Counted from the first letter of the stretch, positions 35,264 through 48,561 are shown. The stretch is 64,000 nt of DNA from Neofusicoccum parvum (GCA_020912385.1 CP087213.1:1364001-1428000), one strand, 5' to 3'. Notes: generated from the sequence alone by a model not told the origin. Translations and numbers: made by a program.

Positions 35264-36656
35264 TTTGCTGGGCAGCATGTGGAAACACGGCAGGTGACGA
35301 CGAGTCTCATGCGGGTAGCAGCGTGCGCAAACAGCCGCGCGGCATTGGGTCTGGCTGCTCTGTATTGCTGAGTTCGGCAGGCCAGGTCGAGCTTGTCTCG
35401 CCGCAAGCGCTGGGGGTCTTGATGAGGGTCTGCTGCGTCTAGCGCTACGATATTCGGAAATTCTCAGGAGCATCAGCGGTTTCAGTCTCCACTGCAGCAG
35501 GTGATACGCCCGCGACGCTCTTTGAGGGCTGCCGCCGGCTGTGTGCTGCTGCAAATCCTCGGGCCCATGTGAGGGCCGGCTGCGCTGCGCTGGCTCCAGT
35601 GTGCACCCGGAGTGCCGTTTGGGCGCACACCCAGGCAGCGGGCTGCAGTGCGCTCCGCCCTATGCGCGGCCACGCTGCGGGCAGCCGCGAGACGGCCGTA
35701 ATTAGCAGCAATGTCAACAGGAGCCTCCGCGGCCGCCGTGTTACACCGCAGCGCGCGGCGGTGGCGGGGACGCCGCGGCGGAAGTGCAGCAGAAAGCGAG
35801 GCCTGGTGTCTGCGAGAGCGAGCGCGCGTGCGGGCGCGCTGGATGTATCTCGGGCGGCCTGTCGGCACGCAGCAGAATACGGGGCCTCGGGCAGCGCGAA
35901 AAGGGCGCAGCGCACGCAGGGCGGCCGCGCTGGCAGCAGGCAGGGCACCCGGTGGGCGCGACAGCAGGGCTGGCGAGCAGATCAACAGGCTGGCAGCTGC
36001 CTGTTTGGCCCAGGCCTGAGCTGCTGAGGGCGAGCGAGCTCTGAGCTCTGCGGCGGCGCCACGCGCAGACTAAGGGTAGAGGTGGGGGCTCGGACGGGAC
36101 AATCGTGAAGGGCTGTGCGCAGCGAGCCGGCGAAGCTCGAAAGCGGCCGCGAGCCAGCAGCGCGCAGCGGCAGCGGGCAGAGGAATGCCAGGCGGCCGAA
36201 TCGGGCCCTGCGAGTGCGAGCAGCGCAGGGCGAGGCGGGCGGAGGCTGCGGCGTCGCACGCTCGAGTTGCGCGCAGTGGTCCGCATGCGAGACAGAGCTG
36301 CCCTTTGTGAGAGATGCTGATCGTCTGTGACTCGGGTGGTGCCGTGCCCCCAGCAGTAGTGTGCTTCTCCGCCCATCTCAACACCGACCACGACCTGCAT
36401 AGCCTGCCCGCCCAGCGCTCCCACACGCCCTCCCCCATCCCGGAGCCGCCTGCCACCCGCCTGCCCACGCGCCCGCCGTCTGTCCGCCCGTCGATGCCCG
36501 ATTCGCACGCCTCGCGAGAGCTTCAATGAAGCTCAGGTAAGGCCAGTCGCGATCCGGTGGCCCTGTCGCGGTCCGCCTCGACGTCCTACCTGCTTTCAGA
36601 CACCGTCTCGCCCGCTGAGCCCCCCGCTGTGAGACCTCGCCGCCCAGAGCACGACA
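35264..36656. other. 1.4-kb upstream region of adenylate cyclase
   Basis: The DNA is GC-rich with no recognisable coding exon. A possible 5' UTR intron (GTAAGG donor at 36538, CTTTCAG ending near 36600) sits just before the adenylate cyclase start, with a short upstream ATG at 36526. A stop in the cyclase frame at 36630 fixes 36657 as the first usable ATG. Confidence 0.45.
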
Positions 36657-39600
36657 ATGACGAGGAAGGAGAATGCTGGCCGCCATGGATCGACGGAAAG
36701 CTCTGGCGCCGAGAGCTGGCGATCGCAGGACACCGTCCGCGCGAACAGCCTGAGCGGCCGGCGACGCGGCGCGCCCATGAAGGTGAAGACGGACAAGCAG
36801 CAGAAGTACGTGCGCCCCGCTGCCTTGTCTTCGCCTGTAAGAAGCCGTGTGCGAGGAGGGTCGCGTAAGAAAATGTATGAGGATGGTCGAGCTGGAAGCA
36901 CCCCGACGTCCTAGAGGTCTCTGCGCGCGGCGCCGCCTGCGTCCACTGTCTCGCGCCCTGCCCGGCCCTGGCGACACGGCACAAGGCGCGTCGCTGTCTG
37001 GCGGCTTCGAGCACACCCCCTTCTCGACTGCGGTCCCGCGTGTCGGGGTCCGCGGCCGCGGAGGTCGGGAAAAAAGCACAAAGATGTCGTCAGGCGGCGC
37101 ATTAGACCGCGACCCTCCACGTGCCCCAGCCCTTTCCCCTCGCTCCGTCTGTGACGTTTCGTTCGCTGCGACGGCCCAGAGCTGACTGCGAGCTTGCAGG
37201 AAGGACGACGACGACAAAGATAACGAGATTTCGCCCGGCACCGCGACCTCTCCCGAATTCAAGAACCCCGACTTCAAGGGTCCCGGTCTCGCGCCATGGG
37301 AACGTCGCCGGGCCGCTGATTTCAGCAACTACCGCAAAGATCTCGCTGTCCTCGAGCAGGCCGGCAACGGTGTGCCGTCCATTTCTCGCGTCCCCCCTAC
37401 CGCGTCGGCATCGACCCCGCCTTGGTCGAAATCCAACGGCTCTGGAGACATGCCCAACTCCATTTTCTCGGGCAGCTTTTACAACGACTCCAATGAAGAT
37501 GTGTCCCAGCTATCACCCGGCTTCCGGCCTGGAACGGGCCAGACCGAGGAGGGGGGTTATCAAGGGGAAGACAGGCGCCCATCGGTTGCCAGTGCCACCA
37601 CCGTCAGTAGCTCTGGCTCAAAATCGAGCATTAGTCGAGGATTCCACAAGAAGCTGCAGGGATTCTTTGGAGACGAGTTTAATGGCGTTGATTCGAGGCA
37701 GAACTCACAGACAAGTCTGCCAGAGCGGCAAAGAAACCGAAACAATTCGCTGCACAACACACACAGGAGCAGCATTGGCAGCAGGCCAGGCTCCCGCGGA
37801 AGCTCGCGACCTCGCACGCCACTGCCTTCGAGCGAAGTGACGCCGTGGGAATACCAGGAGAAGGTAAGTCGTATGAGTTCCGCGAGGCGTGTTTCGTGCT
37901 GCGTGGGGATAATCTTGGCAACCAAAAAAGAGGTGGTGATTCGAAGCACACATGAGCTCAACATTGGCACAACTGTTGTGGGGCCGTTCCTGGTTATTCA
38001 ATTCGGCAGCCACTAATCTGGGCCGCGCTTATCTTTCGAATCACCGCGCCGTTGTTGCTTGTTTCGGCGATCTAGCTTGCTGACAACAAGGCTCAGGACA
38101 CGCCTTCCAACTCAACGCCAGCCGACCGTTCAGACCAGCAGTCGATAAGATCCGCCAAAGGATCGCATTCCCATAAACTTCCGTTTCATGGGCATCGGCA
38201 CCATAGAAGCAACGACGAATCGAAGGCGCCGGACCTCGGCCATGGTATGCCACTGCGTCCTGTCGCCAGCCGAGATGAGTCGTCAAGCAGCTACCGGGGT
38301 CGCACAGATTTCAGCATTCGCTCTGGTTTGGCGTCCGCTATGAACTCGAATATCGCACTGGTGCCGCGGTCAGCAAGTCCGACTGGCAGCACAAAGTCCA
38401 GCAAGGAGCCTCTTGGATCAAAGTCACCCGGAAGCGCGATGGCGGGAAAAAGATCTCTATTTGACAAGCTGCGTCGCAAAGACAAAGCAGATCGCACCGG
38501 TGCAGAAGGTCTGAGAGATCTCCCGTTATCGACTCTTTCGTTGCAGCAAACAATCAGATCTAACAAGAGCGGCAAAACAGAATCACGCGAACCCAAGGGC
38601 AAACTTGTAGTCCAAGCGTCCGCTGGATCATGGGGCCAACCCTACATCTCCTACGACAAAGGAAGAAAAGAATCCAGCAGAATACCATTCAAATCGAAAC
38701 GTCCTCAACAGGCGGCCGAACTCCCGTCTGGGAAGGACCCAAACACTGCCGAAGCAGATGCGACAGGCCATGAGGCGTTGTGGAACCTAGACACTGACCT
38801 GACTCACATGGAAGGCATCATAAACCCGACTCAACCTCCCATGACACCGCCGATGGGCGACATATATGCTGGCTGGCCAGACGACGCCGCTCCTCCCGAG
38901 AAAGAGAAAGAGACAGAAGAGAAAGGTGTTTGGGACGCGCCGGACTCTTGGGCCGTAAAACGTGCCAACGACGAGAACGTCAGTCGTTTGCAGGAGCTTG
39001 ATGAGCAAGGCAATCCTGCCAAGGAAGAAACCGATCCAGGCCCTCCATTCTGCGTCCGCATATTTCGGGTTGATTCGACTTTTGCTGTCCTTTCCGTTGC
39101 CCTCAACACCACCGTCCAAGAGATCATCCAGATCCTGGGTAAGAAGTCTTTCCTACAGGACGAACTTGGAAACTACCACATCATTATGCGCAAGCATGAT
39201 ACCTCCCGGCAACTAGAACCTAACGAAAGGCCATTGGTCATTCAAAAGCGTCTGCTCGAGCAAGCCGGATACAGCGACTCGGACAGACTGGAAGATGTTG
39301 GGAGAGAGGACAACAGCTACCTTTGCCGGTTTACTTTCCTGCCTGCTAAGATGAGCGGTTACTCGAGCTTGGAGAAAGATCCTGGATTCAGCAAGATGCA
39401 GAAGTTCAGTCACATAGATCTCCAAGGACGTAACCTCATTACCATTCCTATCACCCTGTATCAGAAGGCCACCGAAATCATCTCCCTCAATCTGTCTCGC
39501 AACCTCTCCCTGGACATTCCCAAGGACTTCATTCAGGCCTGCACAAACCTTCGCGAAATCAAGTACACCAGCAACGAAGCTTGGAGGATACCGCCGAGTT

Positions 39601-42600
39601 TGAGCCTGGCAACTCGTTTGACCATGCTTGATATTTCCAACAACCGGCTGGAGCAGCTGGAGCATGCCGAACTGTGGAAGCTGCATGGTCTCTTGAGCCT
39701 TCGATTGTCGAACAACAAGATCACACACCTGCCGAAGTACTTCGGCTCCTATCACGCCTTGAGAAGTCTCAACTTGTCTTCAAACTCGTTGAAAGAATTT
39801 CCAGACTTTCTCTGTGATATCTCGACGCTGGTCGATTTGGACGTGAGCTTCAATTCGATCACGAGCCTGCCAAAGATTGGTCAACTAGTTTGTCTCGAGA
39901 GATTGTGGGCGACAAACAACAAGCTGGCTGGCTCTTTCCCGGATGATCTAAAGAATCTCACCAACCTCAAGGAGATTGATGTGCGGTTCAACGCGATCGA
40001 CACCATCGATGTCATGTCTCAGCTCCCGTGTCTAGAATACCTAATGGTCGGCCATAACTCCATCTCGGCGTTTGAGGGCAGCTTCGCGACGATTCGGGTG
40101 TTGCATCTCAATCACAACCCAGTCACCCGATTTGGTCTAAGCGGTCCAGTGCCAACTCTATCAGTACTCAACTTGGCATCAGCGAAGCTCACGCAGCTGT
40201 CAGACGATCTGTTTTTGAAGGTCCCTAACCTGTCGAAGCTCATCCTTGACAAGAATCACTTCGTTTCACTTTCACCGCAGATGGGCAGGCTCTCCAAGCT
40301 TGAACACCTCAGTCTCGCAAGAAACAACATTGACCGGTTGCCGGCGGATATTGGCAGGCTAACGGAACTACGATACTTGGATGTCCGAGAAAACAACCTG
40401 AATGCACTTCCACAGGAAATCTGGTACGCTCGAAAGCTGGAGACCCTGAATATCTCTTCCAACGTTCTCGATACCTTCCCGAAACCAGGTCCACCCAACC
40501 CGACCTTCCAAACCACCGATTCCCAGACCGATGTCACTCCTGGAACTGCACACACCACTCCAGGACTTTCCAGCAGCCCCAGTTTTGAGGATCTCGGAAA
40601 GTTAGAAGATTACGAGGCACGACGACCAAGTCAAAATTCGGGATCAGGCCTTCTCACCGTTAGCGGGTCCCCTGGAGCACAAAGAAGCGGTTCGGTGGCT
40701 TCAGGACACTCGGCGAATGGAAGAAAGGCGTCCACTACGTCAAAAACAACGGACGGAACCGTGACTCCAGTCACCCGGAAGGATTCAAGCCTGTCAAATC
40801 GGATAGTCTCCACTTTCGCTGGTTCTCTTCGTCATCTTTTCCTTGCAGACAACCGACTGAACGATGATGTCTTTGACGAGTTGGCTCTCCTCCCCGAGTT
40901 GCGGATCCTCAACATTTCTTACAACGTCATTTACGACCTTCCTCCTCGGACTTTACGCAGATGGCAACACATAACTGAATTTTATCTCTCCGGGAACGAC
41001 CTGACCTCTCTTCCAGCAGAGGATCTTGAAGAAGTGACGTCGTTGAAGATACTGCACATCAACGGAAACAAATTCCAGGTGCTACCCGCGGAACTTGGCA
41101 AAGTCGCCAAGCTCGCTATTCTGGATGTGGGTAGCAATGCGCTCAAGTATAACGTCTCCAACTGGCCTTACGACTGGAATTGGAACTGGAACCACAACCT
41201 CAGATACCTCAACCTGTCCGGGAACAAGCGTTTGGAAATCAAGCCCAATGGCGGATTTGCTGGCGCTGGCTATGGACGCGAAGGCAAGGATCTCACTGAT
41301 TTTACGTCCCTAACGAATTTGCGTGTCTTGGGATTGATGGACGTCACTTTGATGGTACCTTCAGTTCCGGATCAGAGTGAGGATCGAAGAGTCCGCACCG
41401 CGGGCTCCATGGTTGGCACAATGTCATATGGTTTGGCAGATACCTTGGGGCGAAACGAGCACCTTTCTACCATGGATTTGGTCATCCCCAAGTTCCGAAG
41501 TCACGATGACGAGACGCTTTTCGGCATGTTCGACGGCCAGGCTTTGGCAGCAGGTGGCTCAAAGATCGCCAAGTACCTCTACGACCATTTCAAGAACCGG
41601 TTTTCTGACGAACTGGAAAGACTTCGAACCGAAGAGACCCCAGCAGATGCTCTTCGGAGGAGTTATTTGGGCCTGAACAAAGACTTGGCAGGTGCAGCGA
41701 CCCAGTCCCAAGATAAGGCGGGAGTGATCCACCGTAGCACTATGCCTGATTTGAGTGAAGACGATCTGCATTCTGGAAGCGTTGCGACGGTCGTATATCT
41801 GAAGGAGATGGAACTCTACGTTTCGAACGTGGGAGACGCGCAAGCTTTGCTTATTCACGCCGAGGGAAGCCACAGGATCATCACTAGGAAACACGACCCG
41901 GCAGAGCCAGGCGAGCGTGCACGCATCAGGGATGCTGGAGGCTTCGTTTCTCGCCAAGGAAAGCTCAACGATGTTCTCGAGGTCTCCCGTGCCTTTGGAT
42001 ATATTCAAATGTCTCCGTCGGTCATCGCTGCCCCGCACGTCTCCCATATCACTCTTCGCGACTCTGATGAGATGATCCTCGTGGCCTCTCGAGAGCTTTG
42101 GGACTACCTCACCCCTGACTTCGCTGTCGATGTCGCCCGTTCCGAGCGTGGCGATCTCATGCGGGCTGCGCAAAAGCTGAGAGACCTGGCGATTGCATTT
42201 GGAGCCACAGGCAAAATCATGGTCATGCTGATTGGTGTCAGCGACTTGCGTAAGCGCGAGCGTGCAAGGTTCAGGACGCACAGCATGTCTATGGGTCCGA
42301 CTGGTTCCCCCGACGAACTCTTCCCGCAGCGTAGGGGCAAGCGCCTTCGCGATGCCGTGGGAGACCAGAAACTCGCTCGCCTTGACTCGGAGGTTGACGC
42401 CCCTACCGGAGAAGTTAGCTTGGTTTTCACTGATATCAAGAACTCGACTCTCATGTGGGAGACATACCCAACAGCTATGCGCTCCGCGATCAAGATGCAC
42501 AACGATGTCATGCGTCGGCATCTGCGCATTATTGGTGGCTACGAAGTCAAGACTGAAGGTGATGCGTTCATGGTCGCTTTCTCCACGGTAACATCGGCAC

Positions 42601-43587
42601 TACTATGGTGTTTCACAATCCAGAGCCAGCTCTTGGACGTGCAATGGCCTCAGGAGATCTTGAGCAGCGTCAACGGACAAGAAGTGGCTGATGCGGATGG
42701 CAACGTTATTTTCCGTGGTCTATCGGTCCGCATGGGTATCCACTGGGGCACACCAGTGTGCGAAGTCGATCCGGTCACGAAACGCATGGACTACTTCGGT
42801 CCCATGGTCAACAGAGCATCCCGTATTTCATCCGTTGCCGACGGTGGCCAGATCACAGTGTCATCCGACTTCATCGCAGAGATCCAACGGTTGCTTGAGA
42901 CACACATCGAATCAGATCGATCCGGCAGCACTGATGAGTCTTTCGGCGATGATGCACAAGCTCAAGCCATCAGGCGTGAGCTGAGGTCGTTGAGCAGCCA
43001 AGGCTTTGAGGTCAAGGATCTCGGGGAGCGTAGGTTGAAGGGTCTCGAGAACCCGGAATACATCTATTTGATGTACCCGCATTCTTTGGCCTCACGTCTC
43101 GTTGTCCAACAGCAGCGTGCAGAAGCCGAAGCGGCCGCCCAGTCGGCCATAGCTGGAACGAAGATGGCAGACTCGCAGCTCATGATCAACACGGAGGACG
43201 TCTGGGCGCTGTGGAATGTGTCGCTCCGTCTGGAGATGCTTTGCTCTGCGCTCGAGAGCCCGGGCAGCACAGAGCTGAAGGCACCGGAAACGGCATTGCT
43301 CGAACGCATGAAGACGCGTGGTGGCGAGATCACCGACAGGTTCTTGATCAACTTCGTCGAGCACCAAATCTCAAGGATCGAGGTAAGTTCCGAACAGCAC
43401 CTACGGCTCAATCTTCCGTTGCTGATATCCGTTATAGTCTTGCATCACGACTCTGCAGCTTCGCCATACCGTCCGACCCTTCGGCCATGGCATGCTCGAG
43501 CAGGCTTGTCCCATGGCCGACATCTTCGCCGAACTCAGCACCCAGCTCGACGAGTTGCGCCTCCTGAAAGCTGCTGCCGCCGCATAG
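36657..43587 (+). CDS. CYR1: Adenylate cyclase (fungal LRR/PP2C-type)
   Basis: The enzyme makes cAMP from ATP and feeds protein kinase A signalling. Four exons, join(36657..36805, 37200..37863, 38097..43382, 43438..43587), give 2082 residues. Intron 1 is 394 nt, much longer than the others. Domains in order: Ser-rich disordered N-terminus (1-580); Ras-association domain (about 590-700, FCVRIFRVDSTFAVLS); about 20 leucine-rich repeats (710-1360) broken by a Ser/Thr linker; PP2C-like domain (1370-1660); class III cyclase domain (1706-1926). In the cyclase domain LVFTDIKNST and KTEGDAFMVAF supply the two metal Asp residues and the substrate Lys. The C-terminal block (SCITTLQLRHTV) needs the last splice. 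The PP2C motif reads FDGQALAAGG instead of DGHGG, so phosphatase activity is doubtful. A tandem acceptor exists at 38091/38097. Confidence 0.96.
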
Positions 43588-45217
43588 GCGTCTCTCCGAA
43601 CTGTCCACACAACAAACCGGTCGCCCACTACCATCATCCGGCGCGACCTCATGTAGAACATAGTCCGAATTTCCACGTTGTCCAGCAAAAAATATATTAT
43701 CCACCAATCTCGCTCGAATACCTCGCAACCTATCACTTATCTCTTCCGCAAACACTCACCCATCGTCAACCGACCGGGCGAGCTCTACGCGCCATCCCAC
43801 CAACCAAAAAATTAATACTTCGTCCGACTGTTATTCGCTTCACGACATTCAACGATTGTTGCGCGTTAAACCCTATTTTTGGCGGTTTCGATTTTTTGTG
43901 GTCAACTTTTTCTTGCCAAGACACATTTTCCAGGAGAATTGGATAGGCCGGGGCGAAGCGCGGCCGGGCGCTGTTCAGAAATTAACTTCTACTTTGCTTT
44001 ATCATGACCTGCGTGTCCCTGGTCAATTATCTGTCAACCTGCCTGAAACCCCTGCCGTTAACTTTTGTTGTCTTTTTTCTAAACGGCCGGGTTGCGTTTT
44101 TTTTTTTTTTTTTTTGGCTGGTGGACTGCTGTCTTGTCCCATCTCGTTTTCGGGGTTGCGTGTTCTGTCGGCCTTTGGCACTTTTCACTGGTTTGTTTAG
44201 CAGGTGGTTGTCTCTCAACGTTTTTGTGTCCGTCTTGTTTACCGCAAGGAGCTCTTGATTGTTTTTTTTTTTGGGGAGGGGGGGCGGCGGGCTATAAGAG
44301 AGTCTCATCGATGCTCTTATGGAAAGAATGGCTTTACATTTTATCTATATCTCTCTCTCTACACCCTTCCTTCGAGTCTGTCTCTGAAAATGTGGTTTGT
44401 CGTGAGGAGCGTTCTGTTCTTGTTAGCTTCCCCTTTTTTCATCCATCGTGTTGTGTCGTGGGCGGTGACGATGATGACTGACTGACTAGCCGTGGTGATT
44501 GGTGGCTGGGTGTTGTTGTGGCCACCTGTTGTATCCTTCTTTCTTCGCTTTCGTTGACTGGCTATTTGATGTGTGTCGTCGTGGCTGTTCGCCTACGCCA
44601 AGGCCGAATGTTGTGCTTTGTCACCGCCACTGTTCTACTGTTGTGTGGTCCTCTGTTTTCGAGACTTGTGCGCTTCCTTATGGTGCAACTTCCCTTTTTC
44701 CATTCACAGCCAAGATGGGGACGTTTTCGACGTATGTTGGTCATTGAGTGTGAAGGTGTGTTTCTTGTCAGTGACGTGTACGAAAGCACAATAGTCACGC
44801 TCTACTACCTAAAAGAAAAAGAATCATGAAAGATCTTCAATCGGCCTCGTGCATGTTCGTGAAGTACAAGCAAAAGGATCTGGTCTAGTATGCCCACATC
44901 TATGTATCTACGGAGCCCCATTACCCCTGTATACTGTTCGTGATTTTTCATGCTCGTCACAAAATGAGAAAAGCTAATGGAGAATGGACCCGATGAAGCA
45001 AACCCATGTTTGACTTCACAAGCGCCTTAAGCGCCCGGGCAAATCCCTAAAAAAAAAAAAGGAAAAGAAAATGTAGCAGAAGGGACGAAATAACAAAAAA
45101 AAGGACATGAGCGGGAATCTAAGATCTAGAGCAACATGCTTCGTCCTCTCTGTACGGTCAAAACCCGATCAAGGTTGCCTCTATGGAGAATGGAAAGGAC
45201 GATATTGAAGAACCCCC
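43588..45217. other. 1.6-kb T-rich convergent intergenic region
   Basis: Downstream of adenylate cyclase the plus strand is strongly T/G-rich (about 43.85-44.8 kb). It includes a 19-T run at 44097-44115 and a 12-A run near 45049. It probably holds long 3' UTRs of both convergent genes. No coding gene was recognised. Confidence 0.5.
44097..44115 (+). repeat. Poly-T tract
   Basis: An uninterrupted run of 19 T lies within the T-rich segment after adenylate cyclase. Confidence 0.85.
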
Positions 45218-46327
45218 TCACTTCTTCACGGGGTAAGTGAAGCTCCTGCCGTCCATCAAGCCCCAGAGCTCCTCGACGACCTTCTCCTGACCGTCCGACG
45301 GGGCACCCCTGACGGCAAGGTAGCAGCGGCCCTCGAGCTCCGGCTCCCAGTTGCCGGGGTTGGTGGACGCGACGATGCCGCCGGCCTCCTGCAGGATGAT
45401 CCAGCCGGCGCAGATGTCCCAGACCCAGACGCCGGCCTCCCAGAAGACATCGATCCAGCCGGCGGCGACGTAGCAGAAGTCGAGAGCCGCGGACCCGGAA
45501 CTACGAACGCTGTGGACCATGGAGCCGCCGGACTCCTTTGAGGAGAGGAGCTTCTTGTGGACGGCGGTGCGGAGCTCCCAGTTGGGGCCGCTGCGCTGAT
45601 TGCCCCACTCGACGGCGACGAGGCAGTCGTTGAGGGAGGCGATGGGGGTGGGGTTGCGCTTGGCGGGAAGTTGGATCCGGCGGCCGTCGTGGCGGGTCAG
45701 GAAGGCGCCTTTGCCCTTGACGGCGGTGAAGAGGTCGCCGCGGAAAGGGTTCAGGACTACGCCGATGACGGGCTTGCGGCCCACGGTAAGCGCCAGAGAG
45801 ATGGCCGTGTTGGGGAAGCCGTGGATGAAGTTGAGGGTGCCGTCAATCGGATCACACACGACTAATACTTATTAGCTACCCATTTCGTACGAAGAATTGG
45901 GCGACTCACAGGTCGGACTGTCGGTGAGCTTGGTGCCCTCCTTGAAGCTCTCTTCGCCAAGGAACTCGAAGTCAGGGTAAGCGGCTGTGAGGGTCTGGTA
46001 AACCATGTCCTCGACAGCCTTGTCGGTCGCAGTGACGCGGTCGCTAGAGTTATTTTTCGTGTCCGAGTCGTCCACAGTCGGGTCAGCGGCAAGGATCATG
46101 TCGTTGGCGCGGCGGGCAATGCTGACGAGCGTCTGCTCGATCTTTTCGAGAGGGAGTTCATTGCACAAGCTCTCAATGAGGGCGTCGTCACAGCGGGTGA
46201 GGTCAAAGACGGATGCCTCCGGGCTGGACAAAGGAGTCTCTACGTTGGTCCGCGAGTAAGAAGATGTAGGAGAGGCCGGCGACTCGATGATGCTGGAAAC
46301 CTCGGATTGATCGGCGCTGTACGGCAT
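45218..46327 (-). CDS. Inositol monophosphatase-family phosphatase
   Basis: The protein belongs to the Mg-dependent, Li-sensitive sugar-phosphatase superfamily. Two exons, complement(45218..45861, 45910..46327), give 353 residues. The 48-nt intron (GTGAGT donor, CTAAT branch site, ATTAG acceptor) joins SPT|FVCDPIDGTLNF, restoring the metal-binding motif. Other motifs seen are VTATDKAVEDMV, FEFLGEESF (first metal Glu) and WDICAGWIILQEAGG (second family signature). The first 55 residues are Ser/Thr-rich and not part of the fold. In fungi this family includes inositol-1-phosphatase and quinate-cluster QutG-like proteins, which the sequence alone cannot separate. The start at 46327 is the first ATG that gives a sensible N-terminus. 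A longer in-frame upstream reading is Arg/His-rich and looks non-coding. Confidence 0.88.
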
Positions 46328-47504
46328 CTTTGAGATAGCGAACGGCTCGGTGTGCTTGGACCGGCTCGGGTGATTTCGGTGGAGTGACGGTGTTGTGAGC
46401 CTCGTAGAGCCTGGAGTTCGCAACCAATTGGCCAGGGCCGAGGGGAGGTGGAGGTGGTTGCGGTGTCGAGCGAGCGAGGGCGAGGAGCAAAGGCGCGGTT
46501 TATAAGCTCGCCACGAAAGCAAAGACTGGCCCAGAGCCTGATGTGGTTAGTGGCTGCCACGCAAAGCTTTCCGGGCAGGAGCAAGTTACCCTGTGGTTGG
46601 GGGTTGTTGGTGAAGGAGAGGAGGGGGGCCGCTTGAAATAGCAAGTGCGACGGCAGACAGAGGTCTCGGCTGCGGCCGTGAGCGTCAAATGTCTGGGAGA
46701 GGCACGAGCGGGTGTGTGGAGGCGGCGGCGGCTGGCGCAGAGGCTGGCACGTGCGGCGGCGGTGATAAAAGACGATGGTGTTGACTGATGCCTCGACCGG
46801 GCAAGCGCGGCCATTGATATGCAGCGCGGGCACGTGAAAGTCGGCATGCGGGCTGGGCGCACACAAAGCCGGGTCGGCTTCGCTGAAACAAAGAAGGCGC
46901 GATAGGGAGCTAAACGTGGTGTTGCGCGGCGCACAGAAGCTGCCGTGGGCCGCGCTGCCCTCCCGATTGGGCCGGCTGTCGTTCTCCACGCGCCTGGCGA
47001 TGGGAGGCGCGCTCACCGTCACTCTGCGCCGGAAAGCATCGCGGCCGCAGAGGCTGCCATGTTCCGGGTGTCTTTGACCGGGCGCACATAGAGTTTTGCT
47101 GGCGGCTGCGAGGCGACGCACAGCGCCGGCGATCTCTGCAGGCTGCAAGCTGCACGTTGCGGGCCGAGAGGCTGCCCACGAGCCCATCCCTGGCGCGCCG
47201 CGGCACGAAACACAGTTGGCTGCTCCCGCGTCCCCGCACTCACCAGCGCGGCGATTCGGGCCGCGGCCGGGCCAGCAGAGGACGGCTTGGGCGCAAGGTG
47301 ACGGTGGTGGTGATGGCGACGGCGACGGCGATGGCGGCGAGCGATGCCCCAGGCAGCGACGGCCTGCGCGCGGAAGAGAGGCGGCCCGATGCGTCCCTGC
47401 CGACGCGGGGCCGACCGCCTGCCGACACCGCGTTTGCTCCTTCTCCATGCGCCAGAGGCAGCGCTGCCAAATGGATCTGCTCTCGCTGCAAATCCCCCGC
47501 AACC
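46328..47504. other. 1.2-kb divergent intergenic region
   Basis: This is probably the promoter of the phosphatase gene on one side and of the LPPELR-type gene on the other. A GATGGC/GACGGC-rich triplet stretch lies at about 47300-47345. No coding exon was recognised. Confidence 0.45.
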
Positions 47505-48561
47505 ATGGACACTGCAGTCCTGGAGGAGGCCCGACTTGAGCATGTCGCCGTCGACGTGGGCCTGGCAGCTTCGCATCCGTACGTGTCCAGCACCCTTCTC
47601 TCCCTTCCACCCCAGCCGGCAAACTCCGGGCCCACCTGTTCTGCTGCGCTCCTCCTTCCAATCGCATCGAAGCAGCATCGTAACCCTCAAGTGCAGCTCC
47701 AAGCGCGAGAGCGCGAGACTCCGCCGCGTGGCCCGCCGTAGTCTCCGCCAGCAACTCCGAGCCATCAGCCCCTCCAACTCGCATCCCCAGCGCCAGTCTC
47801 CTCTGTGGTCAAAGCTGCCCCCGGAGCTGAGGAACGAGATCTTCACTCTCGCCGTCTCTCAGCACTACGACCTGTCTCGTCCGTATCTGAAGAACAGCTG
47901 GTACTATCGGCCCGGCTACACCCATGCCTTCCGCGTCTACACGGATCTCCTGCTCACCTGTCGCCTGGCCTACTGGGAGACCAACGCCATCCCGCTGTCC
48001 ACTGCGACACTGCCAATCTGGGAGGATCGCGGGCCTGCTGATGCTCCGCAGTGGCGCTTCGGCGAATGGACTGCAAACAACACCGCCCTCCTAAACCATG
48101 TTCACTTCTTCGTGCGTCGCCCGAATGGTCATTGGTACAAGCCTGTGCCGCAGTTTCGCCCCAATCGTATCACCGTTACCATCCGCCACACCTCGTGGTA
48201 CGGCTGGCCCAACGACAAGCCGCTGATGATACTCGATACTTGGCGTTGCGGCATCACTCCGCCAGGTGCCAAGTTCCCATCATCGCTCCAGGAATTGACC
48301 ATCGAATTTGAGACATTGCAGCGGAAAAAACACCAGCTGGATGACATCATTGCAAACAAAGCCGTCAACTGGCGTTACCACCGCGAAGATGACACCGTTC
48401 TCCTGCCGCTGGCCACTCCACCGAAGTATTCTAAGTGGACAGGTGCTGCCGACTTCGGTGGCGTGAAGTGGCGTCTGGCACATGGAAGCCAAGAAACGGT
48501 TGACTATTATGTTGTGGCCATGACCTGGAAACCGGACAGATCGATTGGCGGGCGCTCGTAA
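47505..48561 (+). CDS. Fungal LPPELR-type (2EXR/F-box-like) protein, unknown function
   Basis: The best model is join(47505..47578, 47676..48561), 319 residues, with a GTACGT donor and an AAGCAG tandem acceptor (47673 or 47676, both in frame). A one-exon reading from 47344 or 47542 is also open, so the 5' end is uncertain. The N-terminus reads MDTAVLEEARLEHVAVDVGL, then a basic stretch. The core starts SKLPPELRNEIFTLAV, the hallmark of a large fungal family of F-box-like or 2EXR proteins. It continues with YTDLLLTCRLAYWETNAIPL. The C-terminal part (ITVTIRHTSWYGW, WKPDRSIGG) has several Trp and Tyr residues and looks folded. The function is unknown. The family is often expanded in filamentous fungi. 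Confidence 0.68.

Noticed and set aside
41559..42521. 320-codon minus frame inside adenylate cyclase
   Set aside because: It lies antisense within the PP2C and cyclase coding region and has no domain of its own.
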